DNA of 64,000 nt from Pegethrix bostrychoides GSE-TBD4-15B (GCA_019359155.1 JAHHHV010000064.1:124001-188000); one strand, 5' to 3'. Numbered from the stretch's first letter, positions 43,894 to 54,429 are shown. Made by a program: numbers and translations. Notes: a model not told the origin generated them from the letters alone.

Positions 43894-44634
43894 CTAGCTC
43901 CACCATGCTGCCAGCCAGATGAGCACCGGAGCCAGCAGCAGCGCAGGCAGCAATGAGGCAACGCGGATCCGGGCGACTTCTAGCAGATTCAGCCCTAGCC
44001 CTAGAATCATCAGCCCGCCCACGCCCGTAACTAGCAGCACTCCAGGCGAAGTTGCGGGATCAGGCAAACTCTGCGCCAGTAGGCCAGCCGCTAGCGAGAC
44101 TCCGCCCTGGTAGAACAGAATAATCAGCGCCGAGAACCCCACTCCAACGCCAAAGCTGCTGGTCAACGCCACGGCAGCCAGTCCGTCCATTACGGCTTTC
44201 AGCAGCAGCAGGGTGTTGTCTCCAGTCAGACCATTGTTGAGGCTGCCAATCAGCGTCAGCGGCCCGACGCAAAACAGCAGGCTAGCCGCCATAAAGCCTT
44301 CGGTAAAGCTGCCTTTGCCGCTGAATCGGCCTTTGAGCCAGTTGCCGACTGCCTCTAGCCGCAGCTCAATCTGCCACCATTCGCCCAGCAGTCCGCCCAT
44401 CACAATAGCCAGCAGCGCCAAGATTACGCCGTCAATCTGGCTCTCGATTTTGTTGAGGCTGCCCGCCATGCTAAACCCGACAAACAGCGTGATCAGCCCC
44501 AGCCCTTGCGTCATGACGCGCTGCATATTCAGCGGCAAGCGCCCGCGTAGCAGTAGCCCTAGTCCGGTGCCGATCAAGACGGTCGCAACGTTGATCCAGG
44601 TGCCGCTCGTTTTTGTCCAGAAGTCAAATCCCAT
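43894..44634 (-). CDS. DUF554 family membrane protein
   Basis: 246 residues from the chosen start MGFDFWTKTSGTWINV, with about seven membrane helices. The pattern (TWINVATVLIGTGLGLLL, FCVGPLTLIGSLNNGLTGD) is that of DUF554/YdfK-like proteins, of unknown transport role. An extended frame reaches 44685 through the upstream 13-bp repeats, but that part looks non-coding. Confidence 0.87.
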   Translation of the reverse strand: MGFDFWTKTSGTWINVATVLIGTGLGLLLRGRLPLNMQRVMTQGLGLITLFVGFSMAGSLNKIESQIDGVILALLAIVMGGLLGEWWQIELRLEAVGNWLKGRFSGKGSFTEGFMAASLLFCVGPLTLIGSLNNGLTGDNTLLLLKAVMDGLAAVALTSSFGVGVGFSALIILFYQGGVSLAAGLLAQSLPDPATSPGVLLVTGVGGLMILGLGLNLLEVARIRVASLLPALLLAPVLIWLAAWWS

Positions 44635-44656
44635 TGTCCAATCAGAAAAATCTAGG

Positions 44657-44695
44657 CATGAAACCAAGACATGAAACCAAGACATGAAACCAAGA
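44657..44695. repeat. 13-bp unit repeated three times
   Basis: CATGAAACCAAGA is present in three perfect copies plus a part of a fourth, just upstream of DUF554. Each copy holds an ATG on the plus strand and CAT-type complements on the other. Confidence 0.9.
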
Positions 44696-44698
44696 CAT

Positions 44699-44727
44699 GA
44701 AAAAAGGGGGAACTCTCCCCCTTAAAA
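44699..44727 (-). terminator. Rho-independent terminator of psaC
   Basis: On the minus strand AAGGGGGA and TCCCCCTT-like arms form a G5-C5 stem followed by six Ts, 35 bp beyond the psaC stop. Confidence 0.85.
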
Positions 44728-44761
44728 GCTCTGGATTTCCAGAACCAGTGATGAGCAAGGC

Positions 44762-45256
<495 letters not shown>

Positions 45257-46168
45257 TCAGATCAGAGTCTCAGTCTCGGAGCTGCGGCTAAGTCCGAGTC
45301 GAATCACGGACAAGATCAAAATCAGCAGAAACATTACCAGCCCAATCGTGCAGGCATAGCTGATTTCCAGATTTTGGAAGGCGCTCTCATAGACGTAATA
45401 CACCAGCGTTTTGGAGCTGCTGCGCGGCCCGCCCTGCGTCATGATAAACACTTCTTCAAAGACTTTGGTCGCCGAAATCGCCGAAATCACTGCCACTAAC
45501 ATCAGATAGGGACGCATCAGCGGTACGGTGATATCCCAATGCCTGCGCCAGCCGTCAGAGCCATCCATCGCGGCAGCTTCGTAAAGATCGGCGGGGATGG
45601 CTTGCAGTCCGGCCAGGTAGATCACCATGTAGTAGCCCAAGCCTTTCCAGATAGTCACCAGCATGACGCTGAACAGCGCAAATCGGGGGCTGGTCAACCA
45701 GGGAATGCCCTCTGAAGAGAGATGGAGCGCCTTCAGCAGCTGATTAAACAGCCCGGTTTCGGCATAGAGCCAGCGCCAAGCAATCCCGGCTACGACCATC
45801 GAAATCACGACTGGCACATAGTAAGCCGCCCGAAACCAGCGAATTCCAGGTAGGCGCTGATTAACCAGAATCGCTAACCCCAGTGGCAGCATCACCAGCA
45901 GCGGCACGACCCCAACGAGGTAGCTCACCGTATTGGTAAGCGTTTTCCAAAATAGCCGGTCGGCCAGCAGGCGGCTGAAATTCCCCAACCCAATCCAGAC
46001 GGGCGGCTGGGTAATGTCGTACTCATATTGCGTGAAGCTGAGGTAGAAGGCTTGTAGCGCCGGATAAAATACTGTCAGGCTCAGCGCCAGCAGCGCAGGC
46101 AGCAGAAAAAGATAGGGGGTGAAGTCAGGCCAGGAGCGAGTTTTAGAGGTTTGATTCGTCAACGACAT
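45257..46168 (-). CDS. Sugar ABC transporter permease (MalF/GgtC type)
   Basis: 303 residues with six membrane helices and the ABC permease EAA loop EAAAMDGSDGWRRHWDITVP that contacts the ATPase. The closest pattern is the first permease of carbohydrate importers (MalF, LacF, GgtC). The usual second permease, binding protein and ATPase are not in the window, so the sugar cannot be named. The start is ATG with weak upstream signal. Confidence 0.9.
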   Translation of the reverse strand: MSLTNQTSKTRSWPDFTPYLFLLPALLALSLTVFYPALQAFYLSFTQYEYDITQPPVWIGLGNFSRLLADRLFWKTLTNTVSYLVGVVPLLVMLPLGLAILVNQRLPGIRWFRAAYYVPVVISMVVAGIAWRWLYAETGLFNQLLKALHLSSEGIPWLTSPRFALFSVMLVTIWKGLGYYMVIYLAGLQAIPADLYEAAAMDGSDGWRRHWDITVPLMRPYLMLVAVISAISATKVFEEVFIMTQGGPRSSSKTLVYYVYESAFQNLEISYACTIGLVMFLLILILSVIRLGLSRSSETETLI

Positions 46169-46504
46169 GAGCTATAAAAAGGACTAGAAGGATTGTTATT
46201 AAGGCTGCCTAAAAACCTGAAAGCCAAAGAATAGCTTATCGTGAGCCAGAATCAGCTGCAGGGCTGCTAGATTGTGAAAGATCTAAGAAAGCAAAGATCT
46301 GAAGTGAAATCGTCCGGTTTTGTAGAATAAAACCTCGTAAGTATTAGTAGATTTTACTGAGTGATTCAGGATACCTGAAAATCTATCAGTAACCCAATGC
46401 TGGTTGTCGAACCGCTTGCATAAATCTACAGTCCAACTCACAATAAGGGTGAATTCTGAAATCCGGATGGTTTCTCGGCAATTTTACTGAAGCAGGAGAA
46501 ACTT
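46169..46504. other. Intergenic, nothing recognised
   Basis: No gene or repeat seen. The last bases carry the AGGAGA site for the next small gene. Confidence 0.4.
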
Positions 46505-46600
46505 ATGGAACCTAGCGAGTTACTGACTTTGATTTTGATGCTTAGCCCCGGACTGTTGCTGTCTGTTTTGGTGATGGCACTGTTTGCGGCAGGCGGCTAG
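46505..46600 (+). CDS. 31-residue single-span membrane protein
   Basis: The peptide opens MEPSELLTLILMLSPGLLLS and continues as one hydrophobic helix ending in AAGG. AGGAGA lies six bases before the ATG and the codons look like neighbouring genes. It resembles the class of tiny thylakoid proteins (for example b6f, NDH or photosystem small subunits) in shape, but I match it to none of them. It precedes another small gene on the same strand. Confidence 0.6.
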   Translation: MEPSELLTLILMLSPGLLLSVLVMALFAAGG

Positions 46601-46891
46601 TTGAATTCACGCTCTAGCGATTCGATTCAAATGTTCCAATATCAGGGAGTTCAGGTGGTTGCAGGAGTGAGGCAAGACAGACGGAGCCGCAGCGTAATTT
46701 TTCACAGATTAGCTGGGATGTCTAGCTGGGATGTCTAAATGGCCATAATTGCAGCAGATGCTCAAGATGCCCGACTGGCAGTACATTCTGCCGGGGGTGC
46801 TAGCCGTGACTCTTCTCTCTCCAACCTCTCCATGCACTGTAGCGAGCCACCTCACCTGAAATACAACATCACTGCAATTGAGGGAGGCGTA

Positions 46892-47044
46892 ATGCTCAGC
46901 ATTTGGGAGCCTGCCCCCAAAAATGATGTGCGGGTGAAGCCGTTTCTGTTTATGTCGCGGCATCGCCTGCCCTCTGAGCTGGAGGCTAAAAAGCTGTTAG
47001 CGCATTACCTGTCGGTCTATCGTCAGGCGACACAGCGGAGTTGA
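46892..47044 (+). CDS. 50-residue protein of unknown function
   Basis: From the ATG with GGGAGG five bases upstream, the product begins MLSIWEPAPKNDVRVKPFLF and is basic and soluble, ending in a helix SELEAKKLLAHYLSVY. A longer frame back to 46739 has a composition unlike real genes and no binding site. A terminator follows 23 bp after the stop, supporting a real transcript. I do not recognise the family. Confidence 0.55.
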   Translation: MLSIWEPAPKNDVRVKPFLFMSRHRLPSELEAKKLLAHYLSVYRQATQRS

Positions 47045-47067
47045 GCTAATGCAGATTTAAAGCACGG

Positions 47068-47102
47068 AAAAAGAGGCGGGAGCTTTCCCGACCTCTTTTT
47101 TT
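47068..47102. terminator. Bidirectional rho-independent terminator
   Basis: AAAGAGG-CGGGA and TCCCG-A-CCTCTTT pair around GCTT, with A tract on the left and T tract on the right. It serves the small gene on the plus strand and typA on the minus strand. Confidence 0.88.
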
Positions 47103-47160
47103 GAGTTAACTTTTGAGTTAACTAATGAGTTGATTAACTAATGATCAACTCACCACCGAA

Positions 47161-48951
47161 CTAGCGCTTCACCAGCTTCTTCGACAGCTTCCGCAGCCGG
47201 ATTGACTCTGGTGTGACTTCTAGCAGCTCATCAGGGCCGATATATTCCAGCGCCCGCTCTAGGCTCATGTCGATTGGGGTCTGGAGCTGCACGAGTTCTT
47301 CACCGCCCGAAGCCCGGTGGTTGGTGAGCTGCTTGGTTTTGCAGACGTTGATCTCCAAATCCTGCTGGCGGTTATGCTCGCCGATGATCATACCTTTGTA
47401 GACTTTTGTGCCAGGTGTGATGAAGAACGCGCCCCGATCTTCGGCGTTTTTCATTGCATAGAAGGTGGAAGTGCCTTCCTCAAACGAGATCAGTACGCCG
47501 TTGCGGCGCGTTTCGACTTCACCAATAATCGGTCGGTAGTCGAGGAAGCTGTGGCTCATGATGCCGTCGCCCCGCGTCAGACGCATAAACTCACCCCGAA
47601 AGCCAATCAGCCCCCGTGCCGGGATCACGAACTCTAGCTGGGTGCGCCCGTTGCCGCCCATCTGCATATCCTGCATCTCGCCCTTGCGCTGACCGAGCCG
47701 CTCAATGCAGCCGCCCACGCCGTCTTCTGGCACATCCATCACGAGTTGCTCAAACGGTTCGCAAGGCCGACCGCTGACCTCGCGGTAGATCACCTGTGGC
47801 TGCGACACCTGAAACTCGTAGCCCTCGCGGCGCATGGTTTCGATCAAGATGCCGAGGTGCATTTCGCCGCGTCCGGCCACCGCAAACTTATCGGGCGAGT
47901 CGGTCTCTTCAACCCGCAACGCCACGTTGGTTTCTAGCTCGCGCATCAGCCGGTCGCGCACCTGCCGCGAGGTGACAAACTGACCTTCTTGACCCGCAAA
48001 CGGCGAATCGTTGACCGAGAAGGTCATTTGCAGGGTTGGCTCATCCACCTTGATCAGCGGCAATGCCTGTGGCTGATTCGGGTCGGTGATGGTTTCGCCA
48101 ATATTGGCATCGGCAAAGCCCGCCACCGCGACAATATTGCCCGCGCTAGCTTCTGGTAGCTCAACCCGCTTCAGCCCTTCAAAGCCGAGCAGCTTGCTGA
48201 TTTTCGCCTTGACGATTGAGCCGTCTTCTTTGACTAGAGCGGCCTGCTGCCCCATGCGAATCTTGCCGTTGTGGATGCGACCAATCACGATCCGCCCCAG
48301 ATATTCAGAGTAGTCAAGCGTCGTCACCTGAAGCTGAAGCTCTTTTTCGGGATCGCCAACGGGCGGCGGCACATGCCGCAGAATCGCCTCAAACATCGGC
48401 TTCATATCGGCTGATTCGTCTTCGAGCTTAGCTCTGGCGTAGCCTGCCAGCCCGGAGGCAAACAAATAGTGGAAATCACATTGGTCGTCGTCGGCTCCTA
48501 GCTCCAAAAACAGATCCAGCACTTTGTCGATTGCCCCAAACGGGTCAGCCTGCGGACGGTCGATTTTGTTGACCACCACAATCGGGCGCAGACCTTTCTC
48601 AAGGGCTTTTTTGAGCACGAAGCGAGTCTGAGGCATCGGACCTTCGTTGGCATCGACAATCAGGATGCAGCCGTCTACCATGCCTAGCACGCGCTCTACT
48701 TCGCCGCCAAAGTCCGCGTGACCGGGCGTATCGACGATGTTAATCAGAATATCTTTGTAGTGAACAGCGGTGTTTTTGGCCAGAATCGTGATGCCGCGCT
48801 CCCGCTCCAAGTCGTTGGAGTCCATGACGCAATCTGGAACCTCTTCCCCCTCGCGAAATGTGCCGGACTGTCTGAGCAGCGCATCGACTAGCGTTGTTTT
48901 GCCGTGGTCAACGTGAGCAATGATCGCAACATTGCGAATTGGCAGGGTCAT
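47161..48951 (-). CDS. typA: Translational GTPase TypA/BipA
   Basis: 596 residues, the standard size. GTPase motifs are intact: G1 [10 protein letters not shown] (12-21), G3 [12 protein letters not shown] and G4 VVNKIDRP. The C-terminal domain with [15 protein letters not shown] is characteristic of BipA. It binds the ribosome and supports assembly and growth under stress. It stands alone on its strand. Confidence 0.96.
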   Translation of the reverse strand: MTLPIRNVAIIAHVDHGKTTLVDALLRQSGTFREGEEVPDCVMDSNDLERERGITILAKNTAVHYKDILINIVDTPGHADFGGEVERVLGMVDGCILIVDANEGPMPQTRFVLKKALEKGLRPIVVVNKIDRPQADPFGAIDKVLDLFLELGADDDQCDFHYLFASGLAGYARAKLEDESADMKPMFEAILRHVPPPVGDPEKELQLQVTTLDYSEYLGRIVIGRIHNGKIRMGQQAALVKEDGSIVKAKISKLLGFEGLKRVELPEASAGNIVAVAGFADANIGETITDPNQPQALPLIKVDEPTLQMTFSVNDSPFAGQEGQFVTSRQVRDRLMRELETNVALRVEETDSPDKFAVAGRGEMHLGILIETMRREGYEFQVSQPQVIYREVSGRPCEPFEQLVMDVPEDGVGGCIERLGQRKGEMQDMQMGGNGRTQLEFVIPARGLIGFRGEFMRLTRGDGIMSHSFLDYRPIIGEVETRRNGVLISFEEGTSTFYAMKNAEDRGAFFITPGTKVYKGMIIGEHNRQQDLEINVCKTKQLTNHRASGGEELVQLQTPIDMSLERALEYIGPDELLEVTPESIRLRKLSKKLVKR

Positions 48952-49407
48952 ACAAGGGTTCCAGTTATAAGGTTAAATCCGAAATTGAGTTTCAAAAGCA
49001 AATCTGGCTGGCCGCCAATCGGTCGGCATTCACAAGCCGCCTCAATCCGTTGACTGCGACCCATCTTTGCCGCACCCTCTTTACAGAAAGAGCCTTTCTT
49101 GGAAGAATAGCCCGTGTAAAGAGTCCGTAATGATCTTAACTTAATCTTTCCTAAATGGTTTGGCGGTGTCCAAGGTTTTTCAAATTGGTATAGTTTCAAA
49201 TTGGTATAGACGGTGTGGCAGGTCGTTGGCAGTATGCCTGGAGCGAACTAGCTGCCCTGTCACAAATGCTGTCCTGTCACAAATTGACGCTAATATTTTC
49301 TTTTCTGAGTTACATAAACTAGCCGCCTTGCGAACCGTCTTGCCCTGACACCGACGTTTACGGCTATGGGTCTGCGGCTACGTACAAGTGGATTACCTGG
49401 GTGGACT
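48952..49407. other. Intergenic, one perfect 16-bp duplication
   Basis: TTTCAAATTGGTATAG occurs twice at 49178-49209, between divergent typA and the GH10-like gene. No gene seen. Confidence 0.6.
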
Positions 49408-50631
49408 ATGAGGAGTGTTCGTTTCGGTTTGAGTTTCCGCAGGTTGCAGTTTGTTTTGCTGATCGGGTTGAGTTTGCTGCTAGTGCTCAGTCCTCGTCTG
49501 CCCGCTTTGGCTCAGGCCGCCGCAACGCGATCCCCTGGGTCTGAAGCGGCTGAAATCCGAGGCGTTTGGCTCACGAATGTAGATAGCGACGTGCTGTTTT
49601 CTAAAGACAGCTTGCGAGACGCGATTCGCCGACTAGAGCGGCTCAACTTCAACACGATTTACCCCACGGTTTGGAACGGTGGCTACACGCTCTACCCCAG
49701 CACGGTGGCACAGCAGACCTTTGGCATGTCGCTCGATCCAGAGCCGGGACTGCGCGACCGCGACATGCTCAAAGAGGCGATCGGCACCGCGCACAGCCGG
49801 GGTCTAGCGGTGATTCCCTGGTTTGAGTTTGGCCTAATGGCTCCGGCAGACTCCGAGCTGGTTGCCCGCCATCCCGACTGGGTGACAAGCCGCCAAGACG
49901 GCAGCAAGGTCTTCAACGTGCATGGCAAAGATCGCTCGGTCTGGCTGAATCCGGCGCATCCCGGTGTGCAGCAGTTCTTGGTCGCTCTCGTCAGCGAAGT
50001 CGTGGAAAAATACGACGTGGAAGGCATCCAGTTTGACGACCACCTGGGGATGCCCGTCGAGGTGGGCTACGACGACTACAGCATTCGGCTTTATCAGCAG
50101 GAGAATGGCGGTAGACGACCGCCCAACAGCCCAACGGACGCAGCCTGGATGCGCTGGCGTGCCAATAAGCTCAGCGCGCTGATGAGCCAGATTAGCCAAG
50201 CCGTCAAGGCCAGCAAGCCAGACTGTCTGATCTCGCTCTCGCCCAATCCCAAAGAGTTTGCCTACCAAAAGTATCTGCAAGACTGGGAGGGCTGGCAGCG
50301 CTCTGGGGCAATTGACGAGCTGATTGTCCAGGTTTACCGCACCGGACGCAGCAGTTTTTTGGGCGAGCTAGATCAGCCCGGTCTGCGGGCAATCAATAGC
50401 CGGATGCCGGTTGGAATCGGCATTTTGACAGGGCTGCTCAGTCGTAATGTCAGCACTCGCGAAATCGAGGATCAGGTGCGGTTGACCCGCGATCGGCAGT
50501 TTGCTGGGGTGTCGTTTTTCTTCTACGAAACCTTAGGCCGTCGCGATGCCGTATTTCAGGCTCTATTTCCGCGTCCAGTTGAGCGGCCTAATATTCGCAG
50601 CTATCGCAGGGCAGCGCAGGCAGGAGTCTAA
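49408..50631 (+). CDS. Secreted glycoside hydrolase, GH10-like (GHL10/DUF187)
   Basis: 407 residues from MRSVRFGLSFRR. A signal peptide ends near ALAQA. The mature part is a TIM-barrel type of the GHL10 family, with AEIRGVWLTNVDSDV, WFEFGLMAP and VEGIQFDDHLGMP, the last holding the likely catalytic acid. It probably acts on a cell-wall or extracellular polysaccharide. The stop is inside a 14-bp duplication. Confidence 0.88.
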   Translation: MRSVRFGLSFRRLQFVLLIGLSLLLVLSPRLPALAQAAATRSPGSEAAEIRGVWLTNVDSDVLFSKDSLRDAIRRLERLNFNTIYPTVWNGGYTLYPSTVAQQTFGMSLDPEPGLRDRDMLKEAIGTAHSRGLAVIPWFEFGLMAPADSELVARHPDWVTSRQDGSKVFNVHGKDRSVWLNPAHPGVQQFLVALVSEVVEKYDVEGIQFDDHLGMPVEVGYDDYSIRLYQQENGGRRPPNSPTDAAWMRWRANKLSALMSQISQAVKASKPDCLISLSPNPKEFAYQKYLQDWEGWQRSGAIDELIVQVYRTGRSSFLGELDQPGLRAINSRMPVGIGILTGLLSRNVSTREIEDQVRLTRDRQFAGVSFFFYETLGRRDAVFQALFPRPVERPNIRSYRRAAQAGV

Positions 50632-50651
50632 AAGAATGAGTCTAAAAGAAT
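50624..50651. repeat. 14-bp duplication over a stop codon
   Basis: GAGTCTAAAAGAAT occurs twice; the GH10-like stop (50629-50631) is in the first copy. Confidence 0.9.
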
Positions 50652-50824
50652 GAACAGAATGATTACGAAGTTTGGGTCGGACTGCGAAAATTGAGCTATA
50701 TATCTGTGTAGTAGATCACTAGATGTGGCGGTTGACCTCAAAAGTTATCCCGTAGAACTGTTTTTGTGTTCCTCAGATCTAGTGACTCTCCAGAGAGCTT
50801 GAGCCAACCCATCTGTTCCCCGCC

Positions 50825-52777
50825 GTGAGCCAACCTTCCTCCAACCGTCAGCTAACCCAGTTTGTTCTGCTGAGCCTGCTCCTGCCACTCAGCGCCACCG
50901 GGCTGTTGGGAGCGCTGCAATACTATTCCTGGGGCGGAGCCGTCACGCCAATTTCAGCAACGCTGCTCAACGAAGGGGCAAAAACGCTAGATATGGAGGC
51001 GCTAGATCAGCTCGTCAACCGGATGAACGGTAGACCGCAGCTCTCGCCGCTGCCTAGCCCCAAGCAGGTCTGGCAATGTGAGGTGGTGGTGGTTGGTGGT
51101 ACGCTGGGCGGCGTTTCGGCGGCGGCAGAGGCAATGCAGGCGGGAGCGCAGACCTGCATGATTGAGCTGTCTCCCTGGATGGGCGGGCAAATCAGCTCCC
51201 AGGGCGTTTCGGCCATTGACGAATCGGGAGCGATGCAGGCGGCGCAAAATTTTGGTGAGAGCTGGCAAGATTTCAAACAGCTGATTAAGACCCAGACTGT
51301 TGCCCCGCCCAGTTGGACCGGCCTTGCCTCGCCCGAGTCCGTTGCCAATTTGAATAGCTGCTGGGTGGGCGGACTCTGCTTTTTGCCTAAAGCGGGTGAA
51401 ACCGCCTCAGAGCAGCTTCTAGAGCAGGCAGCCTTGAGCGCTCCCAACAGCCGCTGGCAGAGTTCAACAGCATTTAAGGGCGCAGAGTTTGACCCGACAG
51501 GTCGCCAGATTACCGCGCTCTATGCAGTGCAGCGGATTCCTCGACAGCCTGACTATCTGCCGCTGGGGCGACCTTCCCAGGAGCTGCCAGCCTGGTATTC
51601 CTGGTCAGCCGACGCGCAGTTTGACAAGGTGCCGATGCGTCTGGAGCCGCCTGCGGGTAAGTCAATGATTGTGATTGATGCCACCGATACGGGCGAGGTG
51701 ATTGGCTGGGCGGGTATTCCCTACCGTCTCGGCTCCGAGGCTCGCACCACCACCAGCGAATCGTTTGCCTCCAAGCAGGACAACCCCGACTGCACCCAAG
51801 CCTTCACCTATCCCTTTGCGCTGGCGGTGCTGGATGACCAAGGCGAGAGCTACAGCAAGCTCACCCAAATCCAGCCGGACTACTCGCGTGCCGAGCATCG
51901 CCAAGACTACGATCTGCAAGGCTTCCCAATGTTTGAGGGAGCCAGCGTATTCAACTATCGCCGGATTCTCAGCAGCAAGCCCAGCGATCCGCGAGTTGGG
52001 CTGCCGGCTGCGGGCGATATCAGCATGATCAACTGGAACCGGGGCAACGACTGGACGCTGATGGATCCGCCGCTGGTGCTGAACGAAAAGCAGATTGCGG
52101 CCTCTGGGCAACATGCCAACTGGTTGGGCGGGCTGTCATTGAGCGCGCTGCGGCATGCCGAAGAACATGCGCTGCTGTTTGGCGAATGGCTGATTGAAAC
52201 GCAGTCTACGCCGCAGACTCCCCTCACCTTTCTGGCGGGTCAAGATTCGCCGATGGCCACGGCCTCCGGGCTGAGCATGATGCCCTATGTGCGCGAAGGT
52301 CGCCGGATTCTGGGGCGCGCTGCCTACGGTCAAGATCAGTTCATGATGCGCGAACCAGATCTACGCAACGACATGCGCGGCGGACGCGACTTTCAGCCGA
52401 CTGCGATAGCCCTGACCCACTACAGCATTGATATGCATGGCTGCCGCTACCGCAACTGGACAGAATCCTGGGAAGCCAGCTCAGCTCCGGTACGAGACGA
52501 AAGTCTGATCAAGCCTATCTACATTCCGCTGGAGGCGCTGATCCCGCAGGGTGTGAGCAATCTGCTGATTGGCGGCAAGAGCATTGCGGCTTCGCATATT
52601 GTGAATGGCGCAACGCGGGTGCACTATGGCGAATGGGTGATTGGGGGCGCAGCGGGCGCGACCGCAGGCTGGCTGAGCCAACAGCATCCTGACAAGCTGC
52701 CAACCGATATTTCTGGTTCGCTGATAGCCGAGTTACAGGCCAACTTACAGCAGCAGGGGCTGCGGCTAGATTGGTAA
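50825..52777 (+). CDS. FAD-dependent oxidoreductase, membrane-anchored
   Basis: 650 residues from a GTG start. A hydrophobic N-terminal anchor (about 11-33) is followed by the FAD dinucleotide motif VVVVGGTLGGVSAAAEA near residue 90 and GGQISSQGVS, as in the FAD_oxidored family. The end includes the second FAD contact with IGGKSIAASHIVNGATRVH. The substrate is unknown. It lies 190 bp downstream of the GH10-like gene on the same strand. Confidence 0.85.
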   Translation: MSQPSSNRQLTQFVLLSLLLPLSATGLLGALQYYSWGGAVTPISATLLNEGAKTLDMEALDQLVNRMNGRPQLSPLPSPKQVWQCEVVVVGGTLGGVSAAAEAMQAGAQTCMIELSPWMGGQISSQGVSAIDESGAMQAAQNFGESWQDFKQLIKTQTVAPPSWTGLASPESVANLNSCWVGGLCFLPKAGETASEQLLEQAALSAPNSRWQSSTAFKGAEFDPTGRQITALYAVQRIPRQPDYLPLGRPSQELPAWYSWSADAQFDKVPMRLEPPAGKSMIVIDATDTGEVIGWAGIPYRLGSEARTTTSESFASKQDNPDCTQAFTYPFALAVLDDQGESYSKLTQIQPDYSRAEHRQDYDLQGFPMFEGASVFNYRRILSSKPSDPRVGLPAAGDISMINWNRGNDWTLMDPPLVLNEKQIAASGQHANWLGGLSLSALRHAEEHALLFGEWLIETQSTPQTPLTFLAGQDSPMATASGLSMMPYVREGRRILGRAAYGQDQFMMREPDLRNDMRGGRDFQPTAIALTHYSIDMHGCRYRNWTESWEASSAPVRDESLIKPIYIPLEALIPQGVSNLLIGGKSIAASHIVNGATRVHYGEWVIGGAAGATAGWLSQQHPDKLPTDISGSLIAELQANLQQQGLRLDW

Positions 52778-53378
52778 ACAACCTCCAAATTGCATGCTCA
52801 ATCAGCACCCAATCTACTGCTCTTGCGGTGAGAATGAATTGACATGAGAGCTATTGACATGAGAGCTGATGAATTGATATGAGATCGATATGTTTCATCA
52901 GGTCAAAACCAGCTCAGTTTTAACCATCAAGAAAACTGATCTATTGAGCTAAAAACTGTTGATAATGGTGATGAACTGTAGCAGAAGGCGCTACTTTTAT
53001 CGGCCTTGGAACAAATGAGCCACTTTGCTATCAGCGAAATTTAAAGGCCTGAGCAGCAAGCTGTGCAGCCTGTGACAGTTTCTCACAAAATCTTTTGCAG
53101 CTTTTGCAGCTCTCGTTAGCTTAATTAATTTGAATTTCTTATCAAGATTGCAAACGAATTACTGCTTTAGGTATATAGATTTACAGGAATAAAAAAGCTT
53201 ATCCTGACTGAGAGAGCCATAGGGCGATTTCAGCAGTGGCTTTGAGCGATGCTGAGTTGAGAAGGCAAGGTCTGCAAGCTGCTGAGCTGGGTGAAAGCCA
53301 GCAGTTTTCAGAGAACTGTTGCCCTATAGACCTCATGATCTTAACTGCATTTACAAATAGGCAAGGAGCATATCAGCA
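52778..53378. other. Long intergenic region with a 15-bp duplication
   Basis: ATTGACATGAGAGCT is doubled at 52838-52867 and a weaker third copy follows. A possible promoter TTGCAA-18-TATATA (53148-53177) precedes the next gene. No other gene or RNA was recognised. Confidence 0.5.
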
Positions 53379-53927
53379 ATGTCATTTTTCAATCTTAAAG
53401 TCTTCACAGGTACCGCCGTCTTGTTAGCCGCTTGCTTCAGTGCTACTCCCAGCATGGCCCAAGAAAACGTTCCGCCCAGAGAAGGCGTACCCCAGCTAAA
53501 CCGGGAGCAGCCATTTCAGCCTGATAACGGCAGCGGCACTCCCAGCATTAACAACGGCGATCAGATGAACGATGGCAGCAGCATGACTGAGGAAGTGCGC
53601 GGCAAAGTGACCCGAATTAATGGTGATCAGGTTGATGTTCGCACCTCAAGCGGTATTCGCACCTACGAAATCTCTGAGGCTGACCAAGAGCGCAACAACA
53701 TTGATGTAGGCTCTGACGTGGTGCTGACCGTCAGAGGCGATAGCGTCGTGGCTATTAGCCCAGCTTCGACGGATAGCTCCAGCAGCTCTAGCTCTTCGAG
53801 TTCTTCAAGTTCCTCTACGGTGCGCCGAGAGACAACGGTTCAGCAAACTCGTCCGGCTCCAGCTCCAGCTCCGGCTGCCCGTCCGGAGCCAGCTCCGGAA
53901 CCTCAGCCCGTGCGAGGTCTTTGGTAA
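53379..53927 (+). CDS. Secreted protein with poly-Ser and Pro-Ala linkers
   Basis: 182 residues. A signal peptide of about 27 residues ends in PSMAQ. A compact beta-type domain (about 70-125, VRGKVTRINGDQVDVRTSSG) precedes a run of about fourteen Ser and a Pro-Ala-rich tail. Such tails suit flexible surface or periplasmic linkers. The Ser tract uses mixed AGC, TCT, TCG and AGT codons, so it is maintained as protein. AGGAG lies nine bases before the ATG; the gene ends before a strong terminator. Family not recognised. Confidence 0.82.
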   Translation: MSFFNLKVFTGTAVLLAACFSATPSMAQENVPPREGVPQLNREQPFQPDNGSGTPSINNGDQMNDGSSMTEEVRGKVTRINGDQVDVRTSSGIRTYEISEADQERNNIDVGSDVVLTVRGDSVVAISPASTDSSSSSSSSSSSSSSTVRRETTVQQTRPAPAPAPAARPEPAPEPQPVRGLW

Positions 53928-53973
53928 GTTTTGTAGTGATCCTATAGAGCTTAGCGCTTGAGCATAGATTAAG

Positions 53974-54009
53974 ACGTGGGGCAGCAGATAAATCTCTGCC
54001 CCACGTTTT
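53974..54009 (+). terminator. Rho-independent terminator
   Basis: ACGTGGGGCAG pairs perfectly with CTGCCCCACGT around an 11-base loop and ends in TTTT. Confidence 0.85.
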
Positions 54010-54075
54010 GTATTGAGTTCTGTCTTGAGCTTTGCATGGCATTTCATCTTGAGCAATGCGGCTTTCGTACGGCTT

Positions 54076-54345
54076 TATGAAACCATCGCAGCTATCTCAC
54101 ATCACGATTATCTAGAGAAGGAGTGGGAAGATCACAATCTAACGCCAGCTGGAGCACCGCTAGATTTTACGTTAGATAGCGGCGTTGGAGATCACTAGCG
54201 GCATCGACGATCAGCGCTACGAAGTGCATGAGCTAGAAGACGGCAAGCTCATGGTCGAGCCTTGGCCGTTTCGTCCTGACCAATTTACGGTCAACGTCTC
54301 AGACGCATCCTTTCATCTTTCCCTCAATAGGGTGGATTCCACGGC
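54076..54345 (+). pseudogene. Remnant of a DUF3891 gene
   Basis: Two fragments in different frames match separated parts of DUF3891 proteins, by recall of the family. The first (54076-54171) reads YETIAAISHHDYLEKEWEDH and goes on to LTPAGAPLDFTL. The second (54182-54345), shifted in frame, reads ALEITSGIDDQRYEVHELED and goes on to VEPWPFRPDQFTV. The N-terminus and about 100 central residues are gone. It lies between a terminator and a sensor kinase gene. Confidence 0.7.
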
Positions 54346-54429
54346 AGTTCTGGAAGAGCCAAAAGTTTGCGGTCTGAGCTGAATGGGAACCTTGAAACTA
54401 CTGAAATTCAAGATAGGTTTGTTCCTGAG

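Noticed and set aside
46739-46891. Longer N-terminus for the 50-residue protein
   Set aside because: The strong GGGAGG site lies at 46892 and the upstream part looks non-coding.
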